Shown here piece by piece: positions 26,501-32,525 of a DNA stretch of 64,000 nucleotides (the first letter of the stretch is position 1; every line of letters begins with the position of its first letter). The DNA lies in NCBI RefSeq assembly GCF_024139115.2, contig NC_085140.1:317691259-317755258 (forward strand), in the 5' to 3' direction. The notes beneath the pieces were generated by a model. That model ran no database searches. It worked only from the letters and a program-made list of their open reading frames with translations, and was not told where the DNA came from. The position numbers and the translations under genes were made by a program. Source of the DNA: Armigeres subalbatus (Eukaryota; Arthropoda; Insecta; Diptera; Culicidae).

Positions 26501-28644
26501 TCAACCTCCTACTCATATCTAGAGAAAGATGTGCTGTGCATATGCACAGCCACGATATTTAACAAAAAACATGCTTTTTAATTCTAGTTTGTATTCTATT
26601 ATTTTTTTATTATCTCAATTAGGCCGATAGAAATATTAAAAAACAATTATGTCTCCCTCGAATTTATTTGCCCAAAAATAGTATTTTGAGGGGGCAACAA
26701 AAAAATCGGATGATTTTGAGGATTTTCAAAACATTCTTTAACAAATCCGAGGAGAGTTTTGTTGATTTTTTAAATTTTAATATTAATTTTTTACCTTCAC
26801 CCCCCCCCCCCCTCCTTGACCTTTCGAAGACCTATAGGACATAATTTCTAATGTCGCTTCTGTGCTTGGCATTAAATTAGGAAAAAATGCTTACATTAAA
26901 AACTATATTTGTGATATTTACGAAGAAAACATTATTGTTTATATTCTGAATTTTCGTCCAAAAATCTCCTAAACCGGATTCTGCTCTTTTAAAACTCAAG
27001 AAACACCTTGTTTAATAGTAATAAATAAAACACATATTTTTTTATCTGTTCAAAAATCAGGTAGCAGAATTCGTCGGAGGCTATCTGTCCGGCAGTTTAG
27101 CCATCATGACCGACGCCGCCCATCTGTTGTCCGACTGCATCAGCTTCTTGATAGCAGTTATCTCCATCTGGATATCCAACAAGCCTCCTGACGGGAAGAT
27201 GTCCTTCGGCTATCGCAGAGTAGGTAATAATTGTCACTTTAGTGGATGTCGACATAACATGGAGCTAATACGTCAATATTTTTTACAGAGGTTATCGGTG
27301 CTATCCTATCTATCGTGGGCATTTGGGCATTGACGGCTGCCCTCGTCGTTGTGTCCATCCAGCGGTTGATAGACGGAGACTTTGATATCGACGCCGATAC
27401 CATGATCATCGTCGCCATACTGGGAGTCGTCATGAACATTATGACGGCATTCATTCTGCACGGATCGTGTAGTATCGTACCGCACATGCACCACGGCCAT
27501 TCACACGGTGGTCACTCGCACGGTGGTCACTCACATGGTGGCCACTCGCACTCCTTCCCTCACACCAACTCGCAAGCGAACCTGATAGAATCATCGACCA
27601 CGCCAAAATCCACACCACTGACGCGGTCCAGGTCGGGGTCCCCATGCAAAAAGACCCGCCATAAGCTGGAGAAACTGAAAATCTGCAACGAGAAAAAGTG
27701 CGATCGCATGGAAGAGCTGACCATTCCCAATCTACCGCCGAGCCCCAGCCCCAGTCCTAACGAATCGATTCCCAATACTCGACACAATTCGTTTGCAGCC
27801 AACTCGACCATACAGCGCCCCAACCTGGACAGCATGCTGTCTATAGCAAAGAAAAAACTCAACAAAGAGGCCCTGCGGCATCGGATGAGCGTGGACGCCG
27901 CGTTGCACTCTCCCGACATTATACCGTCCAGTAAATTCTTCTACAACAAGATCGGCATCGACATTGATCCTTCGATGGCCGAGAATCGGCGCGATAGCAA
28001 CATTAGCACCGACTCGCACATACATGAGGAACCGTGCTCCGGAAGCGACCATAACGATGACGAAAACCTCAACGTTCGGGCCGCTATTATTCACGTGATT
28101 GGGGATTTTATTCAGAGCATTGGGGTGTTGCTAGCTGCCATCGTCATCAAGTTTGCGGTATGTATTAGCACCTAACCGAATTGCTCGAGTTTCATCCATG
28201 CTCTAATTTCGTTTTCCTCTTTTAGCCTAATCTCAAGGTTTTTGATCCGATATGTACGTTTCTGTTTTCGGTGATCGTGATCTTCACGACTGTTCGAATT
28301 TTCCGGGACTCGATGCGGATCTTGATGGATGCCGTTCCCTCAAATATTTCCGTCGAAAAGCTAAGGACTGAACTGGGGTGCATCAACGGTGTGAAATCCG
28401 TCCACGAGCTGAACGTTTGGAGTATATCTACCGGATTGAATCTGATGACCGTTCATTTGATGGTTGGTAAGTGTGGCTGAAGTTGTGCTTTGATATGTAG
28501 TTGCAAAATAAATTATACATCGACATTTTTCTCGCAGATCCAATAGCTAATACATCGGAAATTCTTATCGCAGCCCACACGATTGCTCAGAAAGGATTCC
28601 ACATCAAGAAGTGTACAGTACAAATAGAGAAAATTTGTTTTTGA
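5484..28644 (+). CDS. Zinc transporter of the cation diffusion facilitator family (SLC30/ZnT2-3-8-like), 5 visible exons
   Basis: Exons 5484-5594, 27061-27223, 27289-28157, 28226-28466 and 28538-28644 (1491 nt) join in one open frame with GT-AG borders, giving 496 residues plus the stop. CDF proteins export Zn2+ from the cytosol or load it into vesicles by proton antiport, as dimers. The TM2 motif TDAAHLLSD (visible residues 54-62) and the TM5 motif HVIGD (360-364) supply the H-D/H-D tetrahedral zinc site of this family. A GHSHGG repeat opens the TM4-TM5 cytosolic loop, which runs for about 200 residues, far longer than in vertebrate ZnT2/3/8. The C-terminal cytoplasmic domain follows TM6 (exons 4-5). 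The start codon is not in view; the N-terminal exon must be further upstream. It resembles Drosophila ZnT paralogues, but which orthologue cannot be settled by eye. Confidence 0.93.
5595..6890 (+). other. First part of the large transporter intron, nothing firmly recognised
   Basis: A donor GTAAGT opens the interval. It is A+T-rich with a short GC-rich patch near 6040-6200. I could not place any protein similarity or clear TIR pair here. Confidence 0.4.
6891..7554. mobile_element. Foldback MITE, about 664 bp, with about 140-bp inverted arms
   Basis: GAGTGATTCAAATTTTGACT at the left (6891 on) recurs reverse-complemented at the right end (to 7554), and the arms stay similar for about 140 bp on each side (Cys-less, non-coding). 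TA dinucleotides flank both ends (6889-6890, 7555-7556), consistent with a Tc1/mariner-type target duplication. No transposase frame is present. Confidence 0.75.
7711..7919 (-). mobile_element. Feilai-type SINE, internally deleted
   Basis: It carries the same head (rev. comp. of TAGCCGCGCATCTTACCG...), the same body with GAGGCTAACACGATGATACT, and a TTC-type tail as the copy at 4405-4713, but lacks parts of the body and of the B-box region. Only a weak 5-bp CACGC flank match is present (7706-7710, 7919-7923), so the age is greater. Confidence 0.75.
8139..8255. mobile_element. 117-bp TIR MITE with TAA target duplication (uninterrupted copy)
   Basis: The ends GCCAGAGTAAACGCGACG and its reverse complement form nearly the whole element, which is GC-rich with CG repeats. 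TAA flanks both sides (8136-8138, 8256-8258), typical of PIF/Harbinger-type insertion. A second copy at 52013-53409 is split by another transposon. Confidence 0.8.
8504..8667. mobile_element. Palindromic MITE, 164 bp
   Basis: A 40-bp stretch starting CTTTGGCAGGTTTTGT near 8516 is repeated perfectly in inverse orientation near 8615-8655; the outer 12 bp are less well matched. TA flanks both ends. The RNA would fold into a long hairpin with a loop of about 50 nt. Confidence 0.78.
9209..9276. repeat. Perfect 30-bp hairpin with 8-nt loop
   Basis: The arm beginning TTCCCCCCGGGACAGC at 9209 is exactly reverse-complemented at 9247-9276; the loop is CCTCCAGA. It lies at the start of a GC-rich repeat field. 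There is no T-run after it, so it is not a simple terminator, and no target duplication was found around it. Confidence 0.8.
9361..10040. repeat. Degenerate tandem repeat field, part shared with 60.5-60.8 kb
   Basis: The marker CATGCCTCGAGG recurs at about 9361 and 9678 (317 bp apart), with a more diverged version near 9460; each block carries TACCCTACCGAAGTAGGG later on (about 9560 and 9840). The end of the field (about 9869-10045) matches 60545-60735 in inverse orientation, including an exact CGCTTTGAGCGGCACACGGT. This looks like the untranslated end of a retrotransposon, not a gene. Confidence 0.65.
10049..10442. mobile_element. hAT-type non-autonomous transposon, 394 bp
   Basis: The termini are CAGTGTTGGTAAAA and its reverse complement. 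A perfect 8-bp direct repeat CCTGCAAC flanks it (10041-10048, 10443-10450). CAG-type termini with an 8-bp duplication are diagnostic of hAT. No transposase frame remains. It is inserted in the repeat field described just upstream, which resumes at 10451. Confidence 0.88.
10451..11498. other. Intron sequence, nothing recognised
   Basis: The first 400 bp continue the GC-richer repeat that the hAT element interrupted; the rest is A+T-rich intron without coding signal. Confidence 0.4.
11499..11764. mobile_element. Foldback element built of tandem GTTAGGCATAA units, 266 bp
   Basis: The left half repeats GACGTTAGGCATAATG about eight times with small changes; the right half holds the same units reverse-complemented, so the whole folds on itself. 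The outer flanks carry a 9-bp direct repeat CTCGTACCC (11490-11498, 11765-11773). Nine-base duplications are typical of Mutator-like or foldback elements. Confidence 0.75.
11765..12604. other. Intron stretch with a 97-codon frame of unknown meaning
   Basis: An open frame at 11730-12023 (+) is moderately GC-rich (SLPQPSSASGRELRAMQW) but begins within the foldback element and shows no motif I recognise. I do not call it a gene. Confidence 0.3.
12605..14600 (-). pseudogene. Non-LTR retrotransposon remnant: endonuclease end and RT
   Basis: Read from high to low coordinates: NQIDHICISRKW...SADFPYDHHFLVGEIRLRIARI is the last endonuclease block (14540-14400); NWRGIMLFCTVLEVL...LRRQQAGFR is RT finger sequence (13596-13405); VMQGCILPPLLFLIVIDEIL and LADDVVLLA are the RT core (13312-13016), the latter with ADD in place of a full FADD; WVGHGLRRGRNEICKQALNW and GRPRNSWRRSLK form the typical C-terminus (12730-12611). 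Several frame breaks show it is dead. The clade was not determined. Confidence 0.82.
14601..16317. other. A+T-rich intron, nothing recognised
   Basis: There is a minus-strand frame of 117 codons at 15013-15366 without known motif. The rest is low-complexity A+T sequence. Confidence 0.4.
16318..16506. mobile_element. hAT-like MITE, 189 bp, copy 1
   Basis: The ends AAAAGATATTTTAGTTACC and its approximate reverse complement enclose inverted GTCCGGAACATCTTTTGCTG and CAGCAGAACAAAGG-type segments. A perfect 8-bp duplication GGTGCATG flanks it (16310-16317, 16507-16514). A second copy in the same orientation is at 60176-60367. Confidence 0.85.
16507..17686. other. Intron; weak TIR pair at about 17164-17590
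   Basis: ATTTTGGACACCCCCC near 17189 is imperfectly mirrored by GGAGGGTCCAAAATATGT near 17560, suggesting an old TIR element of about 430 bp. Nothing else is recognised. Confidence 0.35.
17687..17960. repeat. Inverted-repeat element shared with 61645-61790
   Basis: TTTGATTTAAAACGG...CAGTACGGGG (about 17691-17725) is mirrored by CCCCGTACTG...CCGTTTTTAATCAAA (about 17818-17848). The right arm plus about 110 bp downstream is similar to 61645-61790 in the same orientation, so this is a dispersed family. Confidence 0.6.
17961..18970. other. Intron, nothing recognised
   Basis: It contains a T17-type run near 17965 and otherwise A+T-rich sequence with no coding or TIR signal. Confidence 0.4.
18971..19250 (-). 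pseudogene. Non-LTR retrotransposon fragment (linker between EN and RT)
   Basis: The minus strand encodes MARQVRNILTIDTLTKDLIR followed by LRNVTRRQYQRT and KTRCNRMIKIIKARM, which resembles the Arg/Lys-rich segment between endonuclease and RT in jockey-type elements (LIRLRNxxRRxxQR). No RT core follows. It is a short dead piece. Confidence 0.6.
19537..19654. mobile_element. MITE with CTTACGTAAT-type termini, copy 1
   Basis: The ends GGGGTCCTACACTAATAACG and TTGCTTACGTAATTTGTGTA...CGGCCCC form approximate inverted repeats. Related copies are at 59318-59486 and 60052-60417; a more diverged relative is at 30938-31090. The core is AAACCC/GGG-rich non-coding sequence. Confidence 0.65.
19850..20247. 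mobile_element. TIR element, about 398 bp
   Basis: AACGTACACAC...TCAAGCAGTTTGAC...AACATTGACTCC at the left is mirrored at the right by GGAGTCAATGTT...GTCAAACTGCTTGA...GTGTGTACGTT. The arms are about 45 bp. A clear target duplication was not resolved. The open frame across it is a by-product of composition. Confidence 0.7.
20339..20530 (+). repeat. 190-bp duplicated block, copy A (partner 25612-25811)
   Basis: From GTGAAAGAGCTCTTACATTC through GATTCTCACA this block is nearly identical to 25612-25811, in the same orientation 5.3 kb apart. Copy B has 15 extra bases (TCAGCGGACAGGTAA) after GACAGCAAA. The near identity suggests a recent shared origin. Confidence 0.8.
20640..21080 (+). repeat. 27-bp minisatellite (AGCGGAC...GTCGCGCA units)
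   Basis: Units of 27 bp, for example AGTAGCGGACGGAAGGTCGC, repeat perfectly three times at about 20787-20870 and with variation on both sides; a second variant with GAAGCGGACATGAAGTCGCG repeats at about 20925-21000. Because 27 is a multiple of three, two frames stay open through it (a 9-residue period such as SSGRKVAHW), but the location inside an intron and the equal openness of two frames argue against a protein. Confidence 0.85.
21440..21976. mobile_element. TIR element, 537 bp, with internal CCGCAATAATAGG repeats
   Basis: GGGTAAAACGACCTATTATGG starts the left end (first 20 bases given loosely as GGGTAAAACGACCTATTATG) and CGATAGGACGTTTTACCC closes the right end; TA flanks both. The interior repeats ACCGCAAYAATAGGA in both orientations (near 21640, 21700, 21740, 21765, 21940), so it is a foldback-type MITE. 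Confidence 0.72.
21977..22829. other. Intron, nothing recognised
   Basis: A+T-rich sequence without a coding signal or repeats that I could pair. Confidence 0.4.
22830..23099 (+). mobile_element. Non-autonomous Helitron-like insert, about 270 bp
   Basis: The 5' end is TCTATATAAATAAAAATTAG and the 3' end TTTCTTTCGCTAG; it sits between A (22829) and T (23100). A short GC stem (GGGCAAAGC/GGGTTTC-like) precedes CTAG. TC at the start, CTRR at the end, a 3' hairpin and A|T insertion without duplication are Helitron hallmarks. Confidence 0.62.
23100..23869. other. Intron, nothing recognised
   Basis: A+T-rich, no gene, TIR or tandem repeat seen. Confidence 0.4.
23870..24620. other. GC-richer insert of unknown identity (possible LTR)
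   Basis: This block has a higher G+C content than its surroundings, a (GT)n run near 23995-24003 and no open frame longer than 68 codons. It could be a solitary LTR of a Pao/Bel- or gypsy-type element, since the composition and size fit, but I could not find paired TG...CA ends with a duplication. Confidence 0.3.
24960..25330 (-). pseudogene. Non-LTR RT C-terminus fragment
   Basis: The minus strand encodes MRMNHDVLMGEPSVVHIAII and, further on, RMADNNSVKMVLDGH. This matches RRMNHELAQLYGEPSIQKVA and MPDCNPAKMVFS in the element at 35.2-36.5 kb, so it is the same family in the opposite direction. Frame breaks occur between the blocks. Confidence 0.72.
25612..25811 (+). repeat. 190-bp duplicated block, copy B
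   Basis: See partner 20339-20530. This copy has a 15-bp insertion, TCAGCGGACAGGTAA, at about 25743-25757, just after GACAGCAAA. Confidence 0.8.
25812..26400. other. Moderately GC-rich intron segment of unknown origin
   Basis: Overlapping frames of 66-114 codons occur on both strands, but none shows a known motif or matching splice sites. It is likely a decayed repeat. Confidence 0.3.
26401..26558. mobile_element. MITE with TTAA flanks and internal tRNA-like B box
   Basis: The 30-bp ends start ATATCTTGGCTGTGCATATG and mirror one another with a single mismatch. TTAA is present on both sides (26397-26400, 26559-26562), as in piggyBac-type insertion. Inside, on the minus strand, GGTTCGAGTCC (plus 26489-26499) is a good Pol III B box preceded by GAGTAGGAGGTTGAG. 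Confidence 0.72.
26559..27060. other. End of the large transporter intron
   Basis: Contains a C11 run near 26800 and the splice acceptor that ends at 27060. Nothing else is recognised. Confidence 0.45.
27061..27223 (+). CDS. Zinc transporter exon b (TM1 end, TM2 active-site motif)
   Basis: The acceptor is CAAAAATCAG ending at 27060; the donor GT is at 27224. It encodes VAEFVGGYLSGSLAIMTDAA... through MSFGYRRV and one base of a split Glu codon. TDAAHLLSD holds the TM2 His and Asp zinc ligands; FGYRRVEVIGA across the splice matches the FGWxRAExxGA signature that follows TM2 in ZnT2/3/8. Confidence 0.93.
27289..28157 (+). CDS. Zinc transporter exon c (TM3-TM4, long His-rich loop, TM5)
   Basis: The intron is only 65 bp; the acceptor TTTTACAG ends at 27288 and the donor GTATGT is at 28158. 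The exon encodes TM3, TM4 (MIIVAILGVVMNIMTAFIL), then HMHHGHSHGGHSHGG, followed by a long polar stretch rich in Ser, Pro, Asn and Lys, then TM5 with HVIGD. The loop contains SPSPSP-like and RSRSGSP-like segments, plausible phosphorylation regions. G+C here is clearly higher than in the flanking introns. Confidence 0.93.
28226..28466 (+). CDS. Zinc transporter exon d (TM6 and first part of the cytoplasmic domain)
   Basis: The acceptor TTTTAG ends at 28225; the donor GTAAGT is at 28467. It encodes PNLKVFDPICTFLFSVIVI, the sixth membrane helix, then RDSMRILMDAVPSNI, the standard link into the ferredoxin-like C-terminal domain of CDF proteins, and VHELNVWSISTG, a highly conserved strand of that domain. 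Confidence 0.93.
28538..28644 (+). CDS. Zinc transporter terminal exon e
   Basis: The acceptor CTCGCAG ends at 28537 and the stop TGA is at 28642-28644. It completes the C-terminal domain (HTIAQKGFHIKKCTVQIEK) and ends KICF. The Cys residues near the end match the position of C-terminal Cys in many ZnT2/3/8 proteins. Confidence 0.92.
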
Positions 28645-28760
28645 CCTACGTAATAAGTGGTTGTCTGTGATTAAGTAATTTTAATGTTAGGCTAAGTTGT
28701 TAAAATACAACACAATGTACATTATTGAGGTATTAAACTTATTTTTCATTACGAAGCATA
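28645..28760 (+). terminator. 3' UTR and candidate polyadenylation signal of the zinc transporter
   Basis: After the stop the sequence turns A+T-rich. The variant signal ATTAAA is at 28732-28737 and is followed within 25 bp by T-rich sequence, a plausible cleavage region. No AATAAA occurs closer to the stop. Confidence 0.45.
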
Positions 28761-29054
28761 TCGTTTTCGACTTCTTCTTCTTCGAAAGTTCACAGTTTCA
28801 ATAGAGCTTTTTTCCGACAACAAACGGGTTCCATTCAAGCTTCGGTAGCGAATTCAACCTAGTAATTTCCGGACATGCTCCAGATAACGCCGTCAACACG
28901 ACGTACCCGCATGCCTCGACATTCCGAGAGCCTATAAACGGCTCGGACTTCAGATCTTTTTCTTCTCTCGCATAAGCGCACAAGAGCTTATAGCTCATTA
29001 CCACAACGGGTTATGAACAACAGAATACTCTGAAGGTTCGAGTCAATTTCACTA

Positions 29055-30924
29055 CACTATAAAAAAAATACACGAGAGGACCGTGTGTTCTACACATGAT
29101 TTTGCGCATGTTGTCAAAGCAAGTCAATATCACGTGTAAAGCACATGACATGGCTCATTCAAAACTGAGCATTTTTTTATAAACAAACCACACGGTATTA
29201 ACGTGTAAAACAAATCGAATTCGGTTGCTCGACTTGTCATAGTCGCTTGTTTAATATTTGATATCTAAGAATAATAATGTTGAATTTCATTTGAATTGTG
29301 AGTGAATTTCGTGTTTTCTTTCATATTTTAATAATGATAATGATTGCATATCCGTCCGGATGCCAATTTCCGTCATCGGATCGAAATCCATTTCAATAAA
29401 TAGTTATTCTATAACTTCGACGAATCAACGGTGGAAGTATAGAAAAACGCCTCGTTGGTTTTCGTACCTCTGACGGAAATTGATATCCGGACAGATAGAA
29501 AAAAATCAAGTTGGTAAAAATGTAATATCCAGCGGGTGGTTGTATTTATTTATGTTTAGAAAAGCCGAACCACTTCTACTACTAACGAGCTGATGCCGAC
29601 GATTTTGTCCTCGAACAGGTAAGTGCTTTTATTTTCCGAAATCTGTAACCGGTGAATAAGGTTGTTATTATCCACACAGATCACCAAAAAAAATCAAGTT
29701 ACCTACATCTAAAAGAGCTGCTGCCGGAGAACATGATCGGTTCGGTACTTATTCCTGCTAGCAAGAAGCCCCCACGTAGTACATACGTCGCAATGGATAG
29801 TCGGAAGAAGCCGGTATTAAAGATGCGTCTCCGCCGCCTTGAGTATAATGTCATCTTGCTATCAATTAGAAAAAGTAACAAATTAGTATGCCTCGATACG
29901 ATTCAACATAAACGAGGAGCCACAGCAGATAAGCCAGATTTTCCAGAGCTAGAAAATTAATTTTAAAATATTGATGTATTGAATTAATGGTTTTCAACCG
30001 TATAACGGAAGTCGCATTCCGGATGGATCAAATTAAACGAAAACAAATTATGAAAAAGAAGTGAAAAATCTACATTTTCTTTCATTTAATTACAGTTCCA
30101 AGCCATATGGATTAACATTTTTTTTGAACATTTCTTCGTAGATTTATAGACGTTTATAAATATTTTTTTGATAAATAAATAAATAAATAAATATTTAATA
30201 AATAAACATTTTTCAATTGGTTGAATCAAACATTATACTTGTGTTTACTTAAGATAGCCAGGTGAACTTCACTTTTTCGTTTATTTATGTGGCAGGGTTG
30301 CTTGTTCCACACATCCTATACACATCTTCTGTCCTCCCGGTCACTTAACAATAAAATGCCCCTTCTTTTTCTGTTCATAAATAAATAAGTGCAATTTAAA
30401 TAATATAAAATCAGTTCACTACCGATAACTGAACAATGTTGCGGCCTTTTCGAAACATGCATGAACATGTGCGTTTTTATTGAAATAATGACACATGGAG
30501 GATTTCTGAATCGTCTGAATGCATACTCAAATTCGTTTGAAGTAATTCATAACATGTTTTAGATAAACATATGACATCGTGGTGTATCAATTATATAATT
30601 TGCTATAAACATAGTCATTTGAACTGAGTTTGTGAAGAACATCTCAGTGATGTGAAATACATCAGACTTGATGGTGTAATTTGGAATGAAATATCAACAT
30701 TCTGAAACACACGAGTCGAACGTGTATTTGTTATGGTTTTTCATGGATATGCATATCATATGGTAGTGTATCAATAATGAATTTGCATGTATACATTGAC
30801 ATTTGAACTAAGGATGTCAAGAACATCGTAGTGATGTGGATTGCACTAGAATTGATGGTGTAAGCTTATTGAAAATATCCATATTCCGAAAAACATGAAT
30901 CGAACGTGTATTTTTTTATCAGTG
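29055..30924. mobile_element. TIR transposon remnant, 1870 bp, TA flanks
   Basis: The left end CACTATAAAAAAAATACACG mirrors the right end CGTGTATTTTTTTATCAGTG with few mismatches; TA flanks both (29053-29054, 30925-30926). A subterminal block of about 190 bp is tandemly duplicated at about 30540-30730 and 30735-30915. The only frame of note is 102 codons at 29652-29960 (+), which I do not recognise as transposase. A nested imperfect inverted repeat is at about 29347-29495. Confidence 0.65.
29652..29960 (+). CDS. 102-codon open frame inside the TIR element, function unknown
   Basis: The frame is basic (many Lys and Arg) and begins MNKVVIIHTDHQKKSSYLHL. No DDE, zinc-finger or THAP pattern is visible. 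It may be a decayed remnant of the transposase or chance. I report it only because it is the single sizeable frame within a well-bounded element. Confidence 0.2.
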   Translation: MNKVVIIHTDHQKKSSYLHLKELLPENMIGSVLIPASKKPPRSTYVAMDSRKKPVLKMRLRRLEYNVILLSIRKSNKLVCLDTIQHKRGATADKPDFPELEN

Positions 30925-30937
30925 TAAGTAAGTGTTT

Positions 30938-31090
30938 GGGGGCGATTCAAATATGACGTCCACTACTTTTTAAGATTTTTAGAACCCCCTCTCCCTCTGT
31001 CACGCTTTTTTGTATATCTTTCCTAGTAGATGTACTGTCACAAAATCGTGGACCCCCCTAAAACATGTGACGTCATTATTGAAAGACCCC
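30938..31090. mobile_element. MITE-like element, diverged relative of the ACGTAAT family
   Basis: GGGGGCGATTCAAATATGAC at the left and GTCATTATTGAAAGACCCC at the right form imperfect inverted ends about 150 bp apart, with the pattern GACGTC near both ends. Similar architecture to 59318-59486 and 60052-60417. Confidence 0.5.
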
Positions 31091-32525
31091 TTAACAAATA
31101 ATTGGAAACGCAATTGCGTATAAACTGGGCAGTTACATATCAGATGATAATAAGTTCCATAATCGGATTCACAACTATCACAAACAAATGATTCAACGCG
31201 TTGAATATTTGCCATGTGATAGTTCAGTCGGCAGTGACCTTTCAAGGCCTTGACTAAGACGCTGTAATTCTGTTTAGACATATTAGCCAAATAGCTTGCT
31301 ACTACCAAGGATGGCTCCCGGATGTACAATTTTGTTTGATGACATGAATCCAGACTACTCCAATGCTAATTAAAAGCTCCACAAAACACTTGGATATTGG
31401 AATACCTGGCTCAGGATCAATAAAGTCATGTAATGCTCCATTACGAGGTAACTTGTCATCCAATTCGTTTCCAGCTATGGGAGAATGGCCGGGTACCGGT
31501 ATATAAGGTGTAAGTGAATTCAGTTCCTCAATTTGAGTTCCACATGCGATTACTAACTTCGACCTTGAGTTGGCCAAAGCCAGAGCTTTAACAGCTGCTT
31601 GGCAATCTGAACAGAATTGTATTACTTTGCCCATAATGTGTTGTTGCGGATTGCACTCCACAAATATTGGCAAACGAGTGAAACTGTTACAATCTCAGCT
31701 CACGTGAATAGACGCCTGCATCTACTCTACCTTCGAGGAGGGATCCGTCAGTGTAACAAACAATGCTGTCCACTATACTTCTCTCCAAATGCAAATAGCC
31801 ATATGTCCACTCATCCCGCGAGGGGAATCGTGTCGATAATGTTCTTTATGGAAAACTACTAACGTGTTTGATATCACTTGGAGCAAGGACAATTTTGTCC
31901 CAATTAGCCATAAGCGGTAACAACGAAGTGTGTGTGTACAACTGCGGTTTACAGGATTCTCTTCCATAAAACCGAATACCGATAATCGGAAAGTACAAGA
32001 AAATGCTTCTTGTTTGAGATGCTTTTTTTTTGTTTAAGATGGCCTAATTTAGACTGAATTGTCCTTACTTAACCTTTTTGCCACCACACAAGACATCCAT
32101 AAGCCAAAATTGGTCGTACAACTGTTGTGTAAATCCTTTTGATGTCTTTGGGTTCAAGACCTTAAGTTTAACCACAGGTTCGTCGGCATTGGCCGAAAGC
32201 CATACACGACTTTTTGATTCTGAACTAAATGTTAGGAGCCCAGGAAAGCTTGAAATCAAGAATTAGACCCACATACTTTATCTGAGCAGTTACATTGATA
32301 TCAGAACAAAAAAGATGTAATGGAAGAATTCCATTACGGTTCCGTTTTTCCGTGAAAAGAACAATAGATATTTTATTCGTATGCCTCGGGCTGAAAGTCT
32401 CGATAATAAAGACAAAAAAATATTTTATTCGGATTAACCGAAAGGACATATTGGCGAAGCCAACTTTCAACAACCTGAAGAACCTTTTTCATCAGGTCGA
32501 ATAAGGTAACCTTAGGGAAGATCGG
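31091..32525 (-). pseudogene. RNase H-bearing non-LTR element, RT thumb to 3' end, degenerate
   Basis: On the minus strand from high to low: FDLMKKVLQVVESWLRQYVL and SVNPNK (32500-32430), then SIVLFTEKRNRNGILPL (32360-32310) and YVGLILDFKLSW form the RT palm/thumb; FCSDCQAAVKALALANSRSK and PGHSPIAGNELDDKLPRNG are RNase H (31630-31440); CDSCESDYGTYYHLICNCPVY is the Cys/His tail (31180-31120). The family type is the same as at 1-4300. The frame is broken at many points, one of them a 40-bp insertion at 32380-32419. Confidence 0.8.
32380..32419 (+). mobile_element. Miniature 40-bp retroposed tail with 12-bp target duplication
   Basis: The insert carries GGGCTGAAAGTCTCG then TAATAAAGACAAAAAA. 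A perfect 12-bp duplication ATATTTTATTCG flanks it (32368-32379, 32420-32431). Taking out the insert and one duplication rejoins the RT frame of the host fragment (SVNPNK to ISIVLF). The A-rich end and duplication point to a 5'-truncated retroposon. A second copy is at 43074-43125. Confidence 0.85.

Noticed and set aside
27560..28094. Minus-strand frames of 119-120 codons opposite the zinc transporter
   Set aside because: They are antisense shadows of the well-supported coding exon 27289-28157.
28798..29004. A 68-codon minus-strand frame downstream of the transporter
   Set aside because: It has no recognisable domain, no splice support and partly abuts the TIR element; left unannotated.
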